A stretch of 64,000 nt of DNA from Dermacentor variabilis (taxonomy: Eukaryota > Arthropoda > Arachnida > Ixodida > Ixodidae). The notes beneath the pieces were generated by a model. That model worked only from the letters and a program-made list of their open reading frames with translations. It was not told where the DNA came from and searched no databases. The DNA is taken from positions 66,037,315 through 66,101,314 of the forward strand of contig NC_134573.1 in the NCBI RefSeq assembly GCF_050947875.1, read 5' to 3'. The position numbers and the translations under genes were made by a program. Numbering within the stretch: position 1 is the first letter of the stretch; each line of letters opens with the position of its first letter. Shown piece by piece: positions 45,040-57,280 of the stretch.

Positions 45040-45250
45040 CCGGCGGCAAAAGCACCGTCACGGTGCTGTTAAATATCCAAGGTGCATGGAGAGTTGTAGG
45101 GCTTGAGTCGGGCAACGTGGACAATGTCACTAGTTGTCACAGCGGAGGACGTAGTGGGCGTGGCCAGAACGATTTCATAGGTGACATCGGTCACTTTGCG
45201 TATCACGCGATATGGGCCTGTGTAACAGGAAAGCAGTTTTTCGCAAAGGC
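45040..45250 (-). pseudogene. Integrase C-terminal remnant
   Basis: KLLSCYTGPYRVIRKVTDVT then YEIVLA and VHVARLKPYNSP are the GPY/F-type end of a Gypsy integrase, the region after the catalytic core that helps bind DNA. It is joined directly to the RNase H tail (SLSRYPVDDSDSSAFAKN) near 45245 with a shift of frame. The zinc-binding domain and the D,D-35-E core, normally about a kilobase, are missing. Confidence 0.85.
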
Positions 45251-45900
45251 GGAGGAGTCAGAGTCGTCAACAGGGTAACGCGACAAACTGTCAGCGTCTT
45301 GGTGCAGTCAGTCAGATTTGTACACCACGGAATATGAAAATTCCTGTAGCCTCAAAGCCCATCGACCAAGCCGGCCTGTAGGATCTTTTAGCGATGAGAG
45401 CCAGCAGAGAGCATGATGGTCAGTGACTACGGAAAAAGGGCGACCGTAAAGGTAAGGACGGAACTTCGCAACCGCCCAGACAACAGCAAGTCATTCGCGT
45501 TCAGTAATGGAATAGTTGCGCTCCGATGGTGCTAGGAGGCGGCTCGCATAAGCAATAACGCGATCCTTGCCACGTTGACGCTGGGCTAATGCGGCACCTA
45601 CGCCATGACCGCTGGCATCTGTACGTAATTCTGTAGGGGCATCAGGGTTGGAGTGTGCGAGAATGGGTGGTTAGGTTAGAAGAGTGACGAGACGACAGAA
45701 GGCGGCGGCTTCTGCAGTACGCCACGAGATTTGTACGCCTTTCTTCAAAAGATTAGTGAGGGGTCTAGCAATTACCGCAAAATCTGAAACAAAATGACGA
45801 AAGTACGAGCACAGCCCTAAAAATCTTCGAACGTCTGTGGCTGTCTTCGGAACCGGAAACTCTCGGACAGCGCGAGTTTTGTCGAGATCAGGCTGTACAC
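45245..45900 (-). pseudogene. Gypsy RNase H part
   Basis: [19 protein letters not shown] (about 45580-45637) holds the first Asp. [11 protein letters not shown] then TGA, where the family has Cys, holds the Glu region near 45505. [13 protein letters not shown] holds the next Asp and [16 protein letters not shown] the conserved tail, then a second stop (YKSD then TGA) and LHQDADSLSRYPV. RNase H removes RNA during reverse transcription; this copy has at least two in-frame stops. Confidence 0.88.
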
Positions 45901-45937
45901 CGGAAGCGTCAACGAGATGACCCAGAAGAGTAATTTG

Positions 45938-47055
45938 TCAGTATCCAAAACGACATTTGGACGAGTTAAGTTGCAGCTTCGCCTTTCGAAATACATCAAG
46001 TATAGTTGTGAGACGCTCAAGGTGAGTGTCGAACGTTGGCGAAAAGACGATGACGTCGTCGAGGTAGCAGAGGCATGTGGACCATTTGAAACCTTGGAGC
46101 AAGGAGTCCATCATATGCTCAAAGGTGGCAGGGGCGTTGCATAATCTAAACGGCATTACTTTTAATTGCTATAGGCCATCAGGTGTGATGAACGCGGTTT
46201 TTTTCTCTCCATATCGTCAACTGCAATCTGCCAATATCCCGAACGAAGATCAATAGACGAGAAATAGCTGGAACCGTGCAGGCAGTCAAGGGCGTCGTCT
46301 ATACGTGGGAGCGGGTAGACGTCCTTCTTAGTAAAGTTGTTCAGATGACGGTAGTCTACACAGAAGCGCCACGTGCCGTCCTTCGTCTTAACCAACACCA
46401 CAGGTGACGCCCAGGGACTCGATGAAGCCTCAATGATGTTTTTATCGAGCATTTTGTTCACTTCATCTTGACTTACTCGGCGTTCAGACACAGAAACTCG
46501 ATATAGTCGTCGGTGAATAGGTGCAGCATCGCCAGTAAGAATGCGATGCTTGACCGCGAGCGTCTGGCCTAAAGGGCGATCCTCGAAGTCGAAAATATCG
46601 CGGTAGCAGGATAATACTCCGCAAAGGTCTTCAGCCTGCGTAGAGGACAGGTCCGTCGCAACCATTTTCTTTATGTTGGTATCGACGCCCGAGGCTGGCG
46701 CGAGGGGCATGCTAAGCTCGCGAGAACCATCGGTCGATAACGCTGCCACGTATTGGTCGCCGAGACAATCAATGGTGGCAAGGCAAATACCTTGTGGTAA
46801 AATTTGCTTTGCCAATCCAAAGTTACAGACAGGCATGCGAGTGTGGTTCGCAGTAATAGTAAGTATACTATGAGGCACGGTGACTTCATACTGTACTGGG
46901 ATGTCGGGGAGAGGAGTGACGAGGTACTCGCCATCAGGAACTGGTGGGAAAGATAACATTTCAATGTAGGCTATGGACTTTGGCGGCAGGCGAAGGAAGC
47001 CGGTGGAGCGTAAGCGGCAGTGGGGTGCGTCAGAAAGTTCTGCGAGCATCGGCAA
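45938..47055 (-). pseudogene. Gypsy reverse transcriptase part
   Basis: VNKMLDKNIIEASSSPWASP, VVLVKTKDGTWRFCVDYR, FSSIDLRSGYWQIAV (first Asp), then after a frame change MPFRLCNAPATFEHMMDSLL and CLCYLDDVIVFSP (about 46030-46068; Y-L-D-D catalytic box), HLERLTTILDVFRKAKLQLN. The frame break lies in a run of seven As near 46199-46205 (minus-strand GAGAAAAAAACC), followed by a stop in place of Tyr at 46170. The upstream part of the same frame (46700-47055) is the linker after protease. Catalytic residues are retained. Confidence 0.92.
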
Positions 47056-47056
47056 C

Positions 47057-47428
47057 TCAAGACGAAGGGTACTGGAAGAGCAGTCTATAAGAGCAGAATG
47101 GGTGGAGAGAAAATCGAGGCCGAGGATGAGGTCGTGGGGGGCAATGAGCAGTTACGGTGAAGAGGACAGGAGTGTGGCGGCCGGTGATGCTGACACGTGC
47201 CGTACACATGCCAATGATAGGCACAGTACCGCCATCCGCAACGCGGACGACGCGTGCCGACGCTGGGGTGAGGAGCTTGTTGAGTCGTCGTCGGAAGGCA
47301 GCACTCATAACAGAAAGATTTGCGCCTGTATCGATGAGTGCCGTGACAGCATAGCCGTCAACGTCAACGTCAAGAAGGTTTCGGTTAGTAGGCAACGTGA
47401 GCAGAGGATCTGAGGGCAGGGTCGACAA
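47057..47428 (-). pseudogene. Gypsy aspartic protease part
   Basis: VTALIDTGANLSVMSAAFRR (about 47280-47340) carries the catalytic DTGA, and VRVADGGTVPIIGMCTARV the flap/substrate-side strand. Open for 123 codons. The C-terminal I-L-G-x-D element expected near 47100 is disrupted by a frame change (plus-strand GGGGGG run at 47136-47141). It would cleave the Gag-Pol polyprotein. Confidence 0.88.
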
Positions 47429-47639
47429 CGCAGCTTCACCTCCAGAAGCTGCAGTGCCTAGTTTTCCGGCTGGGTCCGGGAGGCGATAGGCGGCGAAGAG
47501 AAGCGGCGGGGTTGGTGCGAACGAGACTGATGGCGTCGAGGTGAGGACGAGCGGCTGTAGCGAAGGTTCGGAGCAGGGGCATCAGCGGCAGTGGGTTCAC
47601 AAGGTTACACAAGGTCCAAAGGTGCGGGAATAAGTGGTG

Positions 47640-47700
47640 GCCATCGGTTGCGGCAGTGACGGGCGACGTGGCCGATGCGACAGCAGTGGAAGCAGATCGG
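47640..47700 (-). pseudogene. Gag CCHC zinc knuckle
   Basis: On the minus strand PICFHCCRIGHVARHCR fits C-x2-C-x4-H-x4-C exactly: the nucleocapsid RNA-binding knuckle at the end of Gag. Confidence 0.88.
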
Positions 47701-48074
47701 CCTGTCATCAGGGGTACGCCATTCGGACGGGTTGCGGCGAGATGGGGCAGAAAGGGACTGCCGGGGACGAGGAGGGCCGCTAGATAACTGGAACGCTGGG
47801 TCGAGACGTGAAACACACGGTGTTCAGACCCATGTTTTCAAGTTCCTGTCTGACGACGGCCTGAATCATCGCAATAGTGGTTTCTGGCGAATCGGGAGGC
47901 GTCGTGGAGAAGGCTGGCGAACAGGCGGCCTCGAGTTCGCGGCGAACAATACGGGTGACGTCGTCACAGGTGGTGTCTGACGCGGTCGAACCTCACATGT
48001 CGACGCAGCAGCAGTGTTGGGTAGCCGCGCAATGTGGTGTGAGATACGGCGGCTCTTAGCCTGTTCAAGGCGAT

Positions 48075-48593
48075 GTCATTCTTTTATAATGGCGTCGATA
48101 GTCGAGACGTTGCCGAAACCAAGCAGATTGAAAGCGTCGTCAGCGATGCCTTTTAGCACATGTGCCACTTTATCTGCTTCGGACATGTTATCGTCAGCTT
48201 TACGGCATAGAGCCAAGACATCGAGGATGTAGGAAACGTATGGCTCTGTAGATGACTGAACACGAGACGCAAGAGCCTTTCTCGCGGCAGCCTTGCGACC
48301 AATGGGGTCGCCGAACAGTTCCCGTAGCTTTTCTTTGAAACTGTCCCAACTGGTTATTTCGTCATCATGCGTTTGGTGCCACACGCGTGGGGTGCCGCCG
48401 AGATAAAAGATGACATTGGCGAGCATAATCGCTGGGTTCCACCTGTTATTAGCACTGGCGTATTCATAGAGCTTGATCCAGTGGTCGACAGCCTGTCCTT
48501 CCAGGCCAGAGAACACACTTGGGCAACCGTGACGATTGGAGCAGCCGGACAAGCCGAAGCCGTTGCAGAGGCGGGCTCGTCGCCGGGAGGCAT
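48075..48593 (-). pseudogene. Gypsy gag core
   Basis: The likely original start is ATG at 48591-48593 (MPPGDEPASATASACPAAP). A frame change near 48515 leads into FSGLEGQAVDHWIKLYEYAS, NNRWNPAIMLANVIFYLGGT, RVWHQTHDDEITSWDSFKEK and LRELFGDP, a retrotransposon gag core. Then SEADKVAHVLKGIADDAFNL. Gag forms the particle around the RNA. An open frame extends upstream into the LTR, but that extension is not gag-like. Confidence 0.88.
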
Positions 48594-48666
48594 GGTGACA
48601 AGCTTGGTGTGCCGACCACTTCGGAGTTCCGTGGTGAGGACGGGGATCGCTGACCTCCACCAGAAA

Positions 48667-48829
48667 TGTTACGTTTGAAAAGACACAGACGAAAGATGCT
48701 ATTGACATGCTATTTACACTGGAGCCAGGAAGCCAGGCTGACACTCGCTCGCGCCAAGGGCACCGACCAACTTCTTCGTCCTTCTCGCTTCGGCTCGTCT
48801 CTTGAGCATCGCTCGATGATATCGCAATA
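48667..48829 (-). repeat. 5' LTR of the Gypsy element
   Basis: 163 bp, same length as the left LTR. Its plus-strand start TGTTACGTTTGAAAAGACAC corresponds to the LTR's minus-strand end. The next minus-strand bases are TTTCTGGTGGAGGTCAGCG; TGGTGGAGGTCAGCG may be the primer-binding site, offset by four bases. Confidence 0.9.
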
Positions 48830-50480
48830 TATATATATATATATATATATATGTTTATTCTCTTACCCGAGGTATTTCCTGGCCCTGTATTGCCACTGTG
48901 TGTTGCCTGTTCTCATTGAATACCCGAACACCTGATTTTTTAACACTAAATTTCAAACCTAAATTATTGCCTTCTTGCCCATAGATTTTAGTCAGACGTT
49001 GCAAATCACTTTGCTTGTTAGCTAGCAACACAATGTCGTCCACATAAAATAAACCTGGAAGCTGCTGCTCTACTATTGTACCCGCTTGTCTGCATGAGAG
49101 ATTACACCCGATATTATTTCCTTCTAGCGCCCTCTTTATCCTCACCATGTACATCTTAAACAGCAGCGGCGATAAAAGCCCCCCTGCCTCAGTCCCTTGT
49201 TGATATCAACTTTCTCCTCGCTCGTCATCCCTTCCCATTCAACGCAAACGGTATTTTCTATTCAAATCTCTCCCAAAAGCTGTAGACAATCGTCACCTAA
49301 GCCTTCCCCTTCCAGAATAACCCGCAAAATGTTGCGGTCTACGTTGTTATACGCCCCTGTAATGTCTAAAATGGCCACTTATAACGGTCTGATTTCTACT
49401 GTTAATATTTCAATATACTGAGTAAGAACAAATAAGTCATCATCCAAACGCCTACCTATTCTGAAGCCATTCCGAAGTTCTCCCAAAATGCCATTATTGT
49501 CTGCCCATGCTTGCAGCTTTAATTTGATTGCCTCCATTGCTAGCCTATAAATTACCGATGTAACGGTCAATGGTCTATACGAGTGAATTCTATCTTTCTC
49601 CCGCTTACCTTTATAAATTAAATTCAATCTACTTTGTCGCCATCTGTCTCGTATACGTCTATCTTTTAAAGTTTTCCCACTGTTTTCACGAGAGCTTCCT
49701 TACTTTTTGGTCCTAGTTCATTAATCAGCCTAACGGGAACCTTGTCTAGCCCTGTGGCTGTGTGCTTAGGAATTTTCTGTTCGGCTTCCTTCCAGTTGAA
49801 ATTTATCAGCACCGGCTCCTTTTCCATCTGGTTATCCTTCATGCTTTTTTTTTATTCAAATACAACCTCGTCATTCCCTTGGAAAGATTCGGCTTTTATT
49901 TTTCGGATGTAATTTAATGCCGCTTTGTCTTCATATTTGTTTCCAACTTCGTCTAGGATACGTTGTTGCATTGTTGTTGACTTCCTGCCTAATAATTTTA
50001 TGTGGTTCCAAAATACTCTAGGTACGGCCTTATTTTTCTCACGTATTTCTGACAACCAACGTTCACTTTCACCTTTTATGTTTGCTTGCACCAATATTTG
50101 AACCATAGACTTTTTCTCCCGGTATATTTCCCATTTACTGGCTACTTCATCCTGCGGCGACTGTGCTTATTTTGCCTGCCTGTGCTATCGCGATGCTTTC
50201 TGTCGTTCGGCGATCGCTTCTGGTATCTCCCTGTTCCACCAGCTTTTCGGTCTCTTTTTTCCTTTCCAACGAAGACGTTGTTTCTCTTTCCGTATTTCTG
50301 TCGTTATCACACTTAGAAGCTCACTATATTCCCACTCTTCACTTGGCCATTTGCAAAGTTCTTCCTTGACTCTAGTGACTATATTTGTTATTTTTTCAGC
50401 GTTCAAATTTGGACTGGCCATATTGCACTCCTTGCTCTCTTCCCCAACTACGTATCCCAATTTTAAAATGATACGTTTAT
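48830..50480 (-). pseudogene. LINE ORF2, linker to reverse transcriptase (5' of a Gypsy insertion)
   Basis: Minus strand: a helical linker with PKSWWNREIPEAIAERQKAS (50195-50255), a second linker block (ERWLSEIREKNKAVPRVFW), then HSYRPLTVTSVIYRLAMEAI and NGFRIGRRLDDDLFVLTQYI (49430-49580), then LPGLFYVDDIVLLANKQSDL (49010-49065) with the catalytic Y-V-D-D. KFSVKKSGVRVFN and IPRVRE follow up to the TA repeat. The next segment is at 43950-44769. Frameshifts separate the blocks. The endonuclease upstream of 50480 is not seen. Clade not assigned. Confidence 0.85.
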
Positions 50481-50784
50481 GATACGAAAAGTAATAGCGC
50501 CAGAGCTTCCTCTAGCGTTTATTGTACGAGATCTTACGGGTGGCGCTGCCTTTTCAAGTGCCATCGTCAGAGCGGCTGACTCACAGTGAAGTTGTGGCGA
50601 AGTGAGAGGCCGTCTTTAGCGGCGGCCGCACGCACGATCTTTTCGCCCCAAACACGGTTGAGAGCGCTGCGATACGATAGCGCATGAGAGCAGTCACGTG
50701 GTTTTATGCCATGTTCCGCGGGCTTTCTTTAAACCGCGAAAAAAATCGCCACGCATCATGTACGTTACCACAAAATATTGGATT
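50481..50784. other. No gene recognised
   Basis: GC-rich stretch at 50580-50720 without an identified feature. Confidence 0.4.
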
Positions 50785-51240
50785 GGTCAGGTCAGGTCAG
50801 GTCACTTTATTTCCTTAAAGGCCCCTTTATCAGGGGTGTTACATAAGGGCACACCTTGCAACAATAATTCAACGTGATAACAAATGAAATATTTCGAAAG
50901 TGGTAGATACCTTGTATAAACAAGTACATACTCGTGACAAATTGTCAATTAGAAGAAAAAAGCAACGGTTATTTTGGTTGAAGAGAAGAAACAGTTGCAA
51001 TGAAAATTCACTTCAGTAACTAGTGAAACATTTGAAAAGAGATAGATACATTGCATACAATCGAAAACATACGGTAGATGATGAATTTGTACAAAAAGGT
51101 AAATAATTTGACAAAATTGAAGCGACCTCAGCAATGCACACGTGGTGATTATTTGTATATACAACATGGTGGGTAAGAGCCGAAAGGGTCGTTTCTGAAC
51201 CCCCTCTACAACGTAACGAAACGCACTTGGCCATAAAGTC
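50785..51240 (-). mobile_element. LINE 3' UTR with (TGACC)4 tail
   Basis: On the minus strand it ends CCTTATGTAACACCCCTGAT, AAAGGGGCCTTTAAGGAAAT, AAAGTGACC and a tail of four TGACC units (50785-50804). Pentanucleotide tails after AATAAA-like ends are usual for tick LINEs. The ORF part is missing or unrecognisable. Confidence 0.55.
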
Positions 51241-52727
51241 TATGTAAAAAGATTTGTATAATTGAACTCAGTTAATTTTTAATTAAGCAGAATGCAAACA
51301 AAAATATCTTTAGGAACAACAGATGACTGCAAACCATATGTCGCTGGTTTCACCGAGCTGCGGTTAGCCCCCTTTTTTAAATCTTTGGTTCAAGTTACGG
51401 GAAACACCATCTATGAGCTGTTTAACGAATACAGATGACTCTTTTCTTCTTACCCTCCGTATTTTCTGCAACCATGTGCGAAGTGGAAAGAAGAGTTGGG
51501 CTCTTTTATGCCGAAACAATGATTTCAATATATGCCTTAGGGCAATCCGTGCGGTAAAAAAATACAGAAAGCTTCGAGCTGGCGGAGTGCCTTGCACAGT
51601 TTTCGTAATTTAAACTTTGCTTGCTAGACGACCTCTGCGAAGGCTCTGGCGTCAGGCAAGCATTGTATTTGGGTATCATTGCTGGCATAAAAGAATTCAC
51701 GCATGTTATCACGATGTAGTAAGTTTTGTGTGTAGACGTGCTGAAGCTTTTTTTTTTTTTGTCGAGTCATGCGCTGCAATGACGGGAGTCGAGCGTTGTT
51801 GGAACTATACTGTTACGGTGCGCGTGACTGTGAATTGAAACAATTAGGTGGGGGCGTATATCTCTCTTCGTTCAACTTACGTTGCCAACTTGATTTACTT
51901 AGTCTCAATGGCCTCTACTCTCCTCAGCGTATGTTGTGCCGCGCAACGGATGAGAAGCAAATGTCACCCAGGCTCACGTCTAATGCCGTGGCCCAATCCA
52001 TATCGCCATCTGCCTAGTTATGCGGCACGCATTTTCCCATATAACGTGAGATTCCGTGCCCGGTTTCCCGCTCGTATACCAACCGCATCGGTATGAAGGC
52101 AGCAGCGCATTCGGATGGAACGCTTAGCCAGAGTCGTCGGCGTTGCGACCGGGGTGGGGGCTCCGGGTTTCGCAGTGTTGGGTGCCCGTGGGCACATGTT
52201 GATGACTTCAACTCAGTGCGGCACGCAGTAGTAGAACAAATGAAAGAGGCGAACACAGTAGGACGAGCTAACGATCGTAGATTTGCTGAATGAAAAGAAG
52301 CGTTTAAAATCAGAATACCTTCTTCGGTAGGACAACAGGGTGCAAAATAGAGGATCACGTGTAATATACGCGCACACTCTGTGTAGTCATATTTCAAACT
52401 GCGCTTTTGCTCGGTGTTTCACCACGTGTTCCACCTCCTTATCTTTAAACGGTTGCTTCCGCTTCCTTTGTGATTGTTAGATCAGCGCCTGTGTATAGGC
52501 GACTCCTTTCAACATTGAATAGGTCCAGCATTCCCTCCTCGTATGATGACATCTCCCAGTGCTTTCTCTTCGGTGTATGCGCGCGTGTGTGCGTTTGTGC
52601 GCATCCAGGTCACTGGAAACGGCCACAGTTTGTAAGCAAACAGCGCTGAGCACAGGACAAAGGGCGAAGAGCGAGAGGACGATGAAATCGGCGCCGATTA
52701 TAGTGGGGAACACAGGAAATAAATTAA
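51241..52727. other. No gene recognised
   Basis: Several open frames on both strands (51364-51838, 52014-52397) but none with a domain I recognise. T14 run at about 51750-51763. Confidence 0.4.
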
Positions 52728-52958
52728 GCTGTGGGTTTTGCGTGCCGCAACTATGATGCGACTGTGAGGCACGTCGTAGTCAGGGAGCCCGCACTAATTT
52801 TGGGCGCCTGGGAGTCCTTACCGTGCAACCAGATCTAATTACGCGAGCGTTCTTGAATTTCACCCCCACCGAAATGCAGCCTCCGCGGCCGGGAATCGAG
52901 CCCAATACCTCGTGCTTAACAGCGCAGCGCCATAAACACTGAGTCGCCACGGCTGGTG
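52728..52958 (-). mobile_element. tRNA-type SINE, near full length, decayed
   Basis: Plus-strand landmarks run TTGCGTGCCGCAACTATGAT, GAGGCACGTCGTAGTC, GGGCGCCTGGGAGTCCTTA, GAATTTCACCCCCACCGAAA and CGGGAATCGAGCCC (diverged B box), then CACTGAGTCGCCACGGC (A box and acceptor-like end). Confidence 0.8.
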
Positions 52959-53406
52959 TTACTGCATGGTAAGTGGTATGGTATGAGCCTTAAGAGCGCA
53001 CGAGAAAAAAAAATACAGGAATAGATGTGCCAAACACAAATAAGAAAAAAAAAGAGAACTTCTATAGCGCGTGGCATAAGTCAAACTACCCAAACAGCAA
53101 ATGTAGGCAACTCGTCTTTCACTCATTCACACTAATAGCATGATTACTCCCTGCGGTCCGCTACGATAAGTAGCAAAAATCCGAATTATTATTATATTAC
53201 GGACACATCATTCGCGATCTATCGAGAGTACGGCCTGCGCGCTTTCAAACTCTCTCACGTGTAGTTGTGATATTGTGTCGTAGTTGTAGTAGAATGTAGT
53301 GTCGTTATGCATGTTTTCGGCTATGCATTGTTGCTTTAAGTAAGGAATGATGGGTTTTGTGCCAGATATGTACCCCACGTCTGTAACGGCCCAACAGTAC
53401 CTGCAA

Positions 53407-53407
<1 letters not shown>
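52959..53407. other. No gene recognised
   Basis: AT-rich spacer. Confidence 0.4.

Positions 53408-53455
<48 letters not shown>
53408..53455. repeat. (TAA)16 microsatellite
   Basis: 48 bases of uninterrupted TAA. Tyr-, Leu- or Ile-run frames over it are artefacts. Confidence 0.98.
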
Positions 53456-55099
53456 GTGTGCAGCTCTTCCCGGAGTTGGGAAATCCGACGCGGTGAGCGT
53501 GAAAGGAAGAGAATGTTGCGCGACACCTACGGCAACTGCGTGGTACGCTGGGTTGATTGGCCGCATATTTGACACGCTGACCTCGCCTGGTTGTGTCTTC
53601 GAAGCAGTCTTGCACGGCACCGCCGGCTACTGCGTCAGTGCTTGCGCCTGCCTTCGCTCAGTTGCTCCAGTTGGTCAGCATCCGTTACGGCCGAATTAAT
53701 GAGCGGCTGTGCCTCTCGTGCTGCCTCGTTGCACCTTTGGCCGCTGTCTCCGGTGAGTTGAACACATTCACCGAGGGAATGTCGTTTGCACCTTATCATT
53801 ATTATTTTATTGGGCGCAATGCGCGAGAGAAATATGACAACGGGCTGCGCTTGCTGATAGCTGGCAGCCGAAATCACGAGAGTTAGAATACTTTGCGCCA
53901 TTTCGAGCTTCTAGCATGACAAGCGAAGGCACGCGAAACAGCCGCATGGGATCGAAAGCAACGGGGTCTAGCTAACGCTCTCTATAGTCACGATTAAAAG
54001 GGCGAGGTGATATTGGGAAGAGAGACAAGTTTAAGAAATTGGGGGAGCTAGGCCTGACTCATCCAGCCTGCCAATATGCGCCTTGGCAAAGGGAACGGAA
54101 GAGAAAAGGGGTTGGGTGACAGTGCGGACAGAAAGGCGTCAATAAACATTCTAAAACTGGACTTCTCAAATCCGTAAGCCCAGGCCCATGCTGTGCAGGA
54201 ATGCAGGGAAAGCACGAATTGCTCCGCAACACTTGATTTGCGGTCTGGCCCAGGTTCCGGAGGTGTGCGCCTTTAGTAAATATTCGACTGCCGATTTTCT
54301 ATCGAGATTTATCCAGCATCTTTCGCTCACTCGGGTACTGGCGGACGAACACAAAGGACACGGTGATTCGTTTCTGGCATTCGAAACAGTCCCAGTTCGA
54401 AAGTTTATTATGATTATAGAAAATATATTGGTTGTTTTACTAAGAGCGAAAAATTTGGCGCCAACGTAAAACAAATGTAGAAGAAATAGCAGAGAAAGGG
54501 GGTCTGCGAGATAGAAAAGTTTCGCAGGCACAGGATGCCGTTCGGTGACCAAAGTGGGTGAGTAAATCGATATCACTGATTGAGACGACCATCCTGCGTT
54601 AATCGGCGGTTGACTGATGACTGCTATCAAACGTTAAAAACAAAAAAGAGAAAAAAATGTTATACGCAGTTGCTTTGACAGAGATGTTCATATCGTAGCA
54701 ACGTGTTATTTTCTCCCTCTGCGGTATAAATACCTCCTTGAGGCAGATTCTCGTCCAAGAGGATCACCTTTCACAGCAGACCATTCCAAGGTTTCATCAA
54801 GTTCGCGAGGGACATCGACCTCCTGGCTCGTAGTTGATCAACCCTCGCGTCTTCGGCGTATGTTCCGCCTGCTTGGCGGCGCTGCATGCGCCGGATTCCT
54901 TCCACATCTTTATTTCTTCTCCTTGCACCCTTCTTTCCCTTTCCCTCAGTGTGGTTCAGGTGTCCGCATAAGTGAGAAAGTTACAGCACTTTTTCTGTTT
55001 ATAAGAGCCGCATTCTCTGTCTGTCTACCCAGTAGGCCGTGTTACAGGCTTTCCGTTCACCTGATTCTGCTTCGGCGAGCAAATACGTGAAATTAGATG
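53456..55099. other. No gene recognised; TATA-like box at 54723
   Basis: CGGTATAAATACC at 54722-54734 is a strong TATA-like sequence. It is followed by about 210 bases and CCCTTCTTTCCCTTTCCCTCAG (54927-54948), which looks like a 3' splice site but also resembles the pyrimidine-CAG 3' ends of the I-like LINEs at 30.6 and 32.2 kb. A repeat origin is at least as likely as a host promoter. 53456-54700 has no recognised content. Confidence 0.3.
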
Positions 55100-55865
55100 A
55101 CGCTTTCGTATTTAACTCGAACAGTCCATATGCATAATAAAAGAGTTTTGCGCCAAGTCCACACAAACAAGAAAGGAAATCCTCATATTTCGGAACCATG
55201 GAATACAGTTGGAGCAAACCCTGCAATCTTCTACTGGTCGTTAATCATAATTATTTTCTATATCTTTTGCATGTTCCCTAAGTCGGTTATTCACGCAAAG
55301 CCCCGTCTGTCCAATATAGGTTCTTCCGCGGGGCAGGGGAATTTCATAAACGATGTTCATGGCACACTTTATGAAAAGCTGAGCATGCCTTTTCTCACAG
55401 CCAACCTTTTTGTATTCGCAAGTTATAAGTCGGCTAAGCTGGGCTAACATTTTGGGAACTGAAAGCGCTACCGGTGCGTTGTACCGGTTAGCCACTTTTT
55501 TCAAGCATTCCGAAACCTTCTTGATGTAGGGAACCACTAAAGGCCACTCCTTGCTCGCCGATTATTTTTCTGCTCGCACCAGCTTTTATCTTCAGAAGCG
55601 TTTCTGCCACAGGGACCAAGACCGACTCAGGGAAACAAGTTGCGACCAGCCAGCCTAACTGGTTGTCAAAGCTAGCTGCATCTCATGCACACACGACTTC
55701 CGGAGTGACTACTACAGGCAGAGGTTCGCGATGCCTCTTTTTACTACTTTCCAAGGGGCGGAAACCCAAAATCCTTACATCTAGGAACCGCGGAATACAG
55801 TTGGTGCAAGCCCTGCAGTGTTCTACTAGCCGTTCACCACCATTATTTCCCCCTGCTCGGCGCAA
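55100..55865 (-). pseudogene. Penelope-like element, rearranged 3' part
   Basis: Minus strand, from 55865: GGERLVEHCRACTNCIPRFL (a piece of endonuclease), which runs directly into PLESSKKRHREPLPVVVTPE (the RT/endonuclease linker). Then the endonuclease again: MVPYIKKVSECLKKVANRYN and NIVYEIPLPRGRTYIGQTGL (55300-55360), NNRLREHAK, and a decayed tail to about 55100. The duplicated order (endonuclease piece, linker, endonuclease) indicates an internal rearrangement or a dimer junction. RT absent. Confidence 0.78.
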
Positions 55866-56039
55866 GAACCTATAATGGACAGACGGGGCGTTGCGTGAAT
55901 GACCGACTTAGGGAACATGCAACAGATATAGAAAATAATACAATTGTATGGATTACGTGGAAAGGAAAGCCTCACAGTTATGGGCGCTGCCTCTATTCGC
56001 TCCAACATTTCAGGTATTCTTCAAAAATGCTGAAAGTTT

Positions 56040-57280
56040 GGAATTGAGCACAGTGTGCCTCCCCACGAACTGATAGCCCTCAACAGGACTGTGGCGAAAA
56101 AAGCCCTACAAGAAGATCAAGAGCGTTGCCTACTGGACGGAATTGACTTTCTAGCCAAGTGCGTCACAGGGACAGAGCAGAACTGCCGTAATGACCATTT
56201 ACGTGATGTTGTAAAGTTCTTCAAGGATTATGAACTTTGTCTTTTGCAGGCAGACAAGGTAGGCGTCGTCGTCGTTTTGCCTAGAACAATCTATAATGAT
56301 AAGGCCATGCAATCTGTCTACAGAAACTTTGTAACTGTGAAAATAAGGTCCAACTAGAATTAAGAGTAAAGCTATTGCACTTTGTAAACGTCTAAATTTG
56401 CAAAGACTAGCTACGGATATATATATTTGCAGTAGTGGGCCGGTAAATGTTTTCTTCGGTTTTAAAACACACAAACCTGAAGCTCAATTTCGTACGATTG
56501 TAAGTGAAGGTGGGCCCTGGCAGCACTGCGTCAGTAGTTTCCTGCAGAGAAGCTTTAATGGCAGGAAAATAACCGATCCTTTCCTTGCAAAAAGTTCGGC
56601 GGATGTAGCCCATTTTTTCGCGCTGAATAGTGACATAGGTTGGTGCTTTTTATGTTGACATAGAAGAGCTATTCTATTCTGTGCCGCATTCTGAGTTAGT
56701 TGCCTCTGTAAAAGCTTGCATAGACGAAATCGGCCCTGCATCTTTCCAAAACACCGCTGGTATCACTGTAAATAACTTTTTAACCCTTTTAGAATTTTAT
56801 CTTCTCAGCACTTTTATCATGTTTGACGAGCAAGCTTACTTGCAAAAGAAAGACATTTGCATCGGCTCTTGCATAGCCCCTATACTTTGCAATTCCTTCT
56901 TATCATTAATTGACCGCTTTTTACACAATCATTTTAATCATTTTAATAACGACAAAGTCCTTAATGTGTTTCGTTACATGGACGACTTTTTTGTTGTTTT
57001 AAACAAGCAAAGGGCTGTTTCTAATGAGGCAAAGGTAAGCAGTGATTTAGATGAGCTTATAAAACTCGGAAAAGGGCTATTGTTTAGCCATGAACTGCCG
57101 GATAATGGCATACTTCAGTTTTTAGATTTACGGTTAAGGTTTATAAATGGGCATATTCGCTGGAGTTACTCCTCTCCTGCTCAAAAAGAACTCCTGCAGT
57201 ACAGTTTCGCCCCCCTCGAAAGTAGTAAAAAGAGGCATCGCAAACCTCTGCCTGGAGTCGTCAGTCCGAAAGTTGTGTGA
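56040..57280 (+). pseudogene. PLE N-terminus and reverse transcriptase
   Basis: N-terminal helices from 56040 (VPPHELIALNRTVAKKALQE, CLLDGIDFLAKCV), then KVGVVVVLPRTIYNDKAMQS (RT motif 1) and a stop at 56355. After a frame change come VNVFFGFKTHKPEAQFRTIV (motif 2). After another at about 56655, YVDIEELFYSVPHSELVASV, LQKKDICIGSCIAPILCNSF, then FRYMDDFFVVL (56972-57004), the Y-M-D-D catalytic box, and LQFLDLRLRFINGHI. The catalytic residues I can check are intact; the frame breaks at least twice. Confidence 0.88.

Noticed and set aside
54607..54631. CTGATGA followed by GAAA-like bases as a hammerhead ribozyme core (also looked for near the PLE ends)
   Set aside because: No helix II or paired flanks could be drawn here, and no CTGATGA...GAAA core was found in the PLE inverted arms by eye. 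A covariance-model search would decide.
54722..54948. Host promoter and first exon (TATA box plus splice acceptor)
   Set aside because: The acceptor-like end resembles the 3' UTRs of LINEs elsewhere in the window. There is no coding exon to support it.
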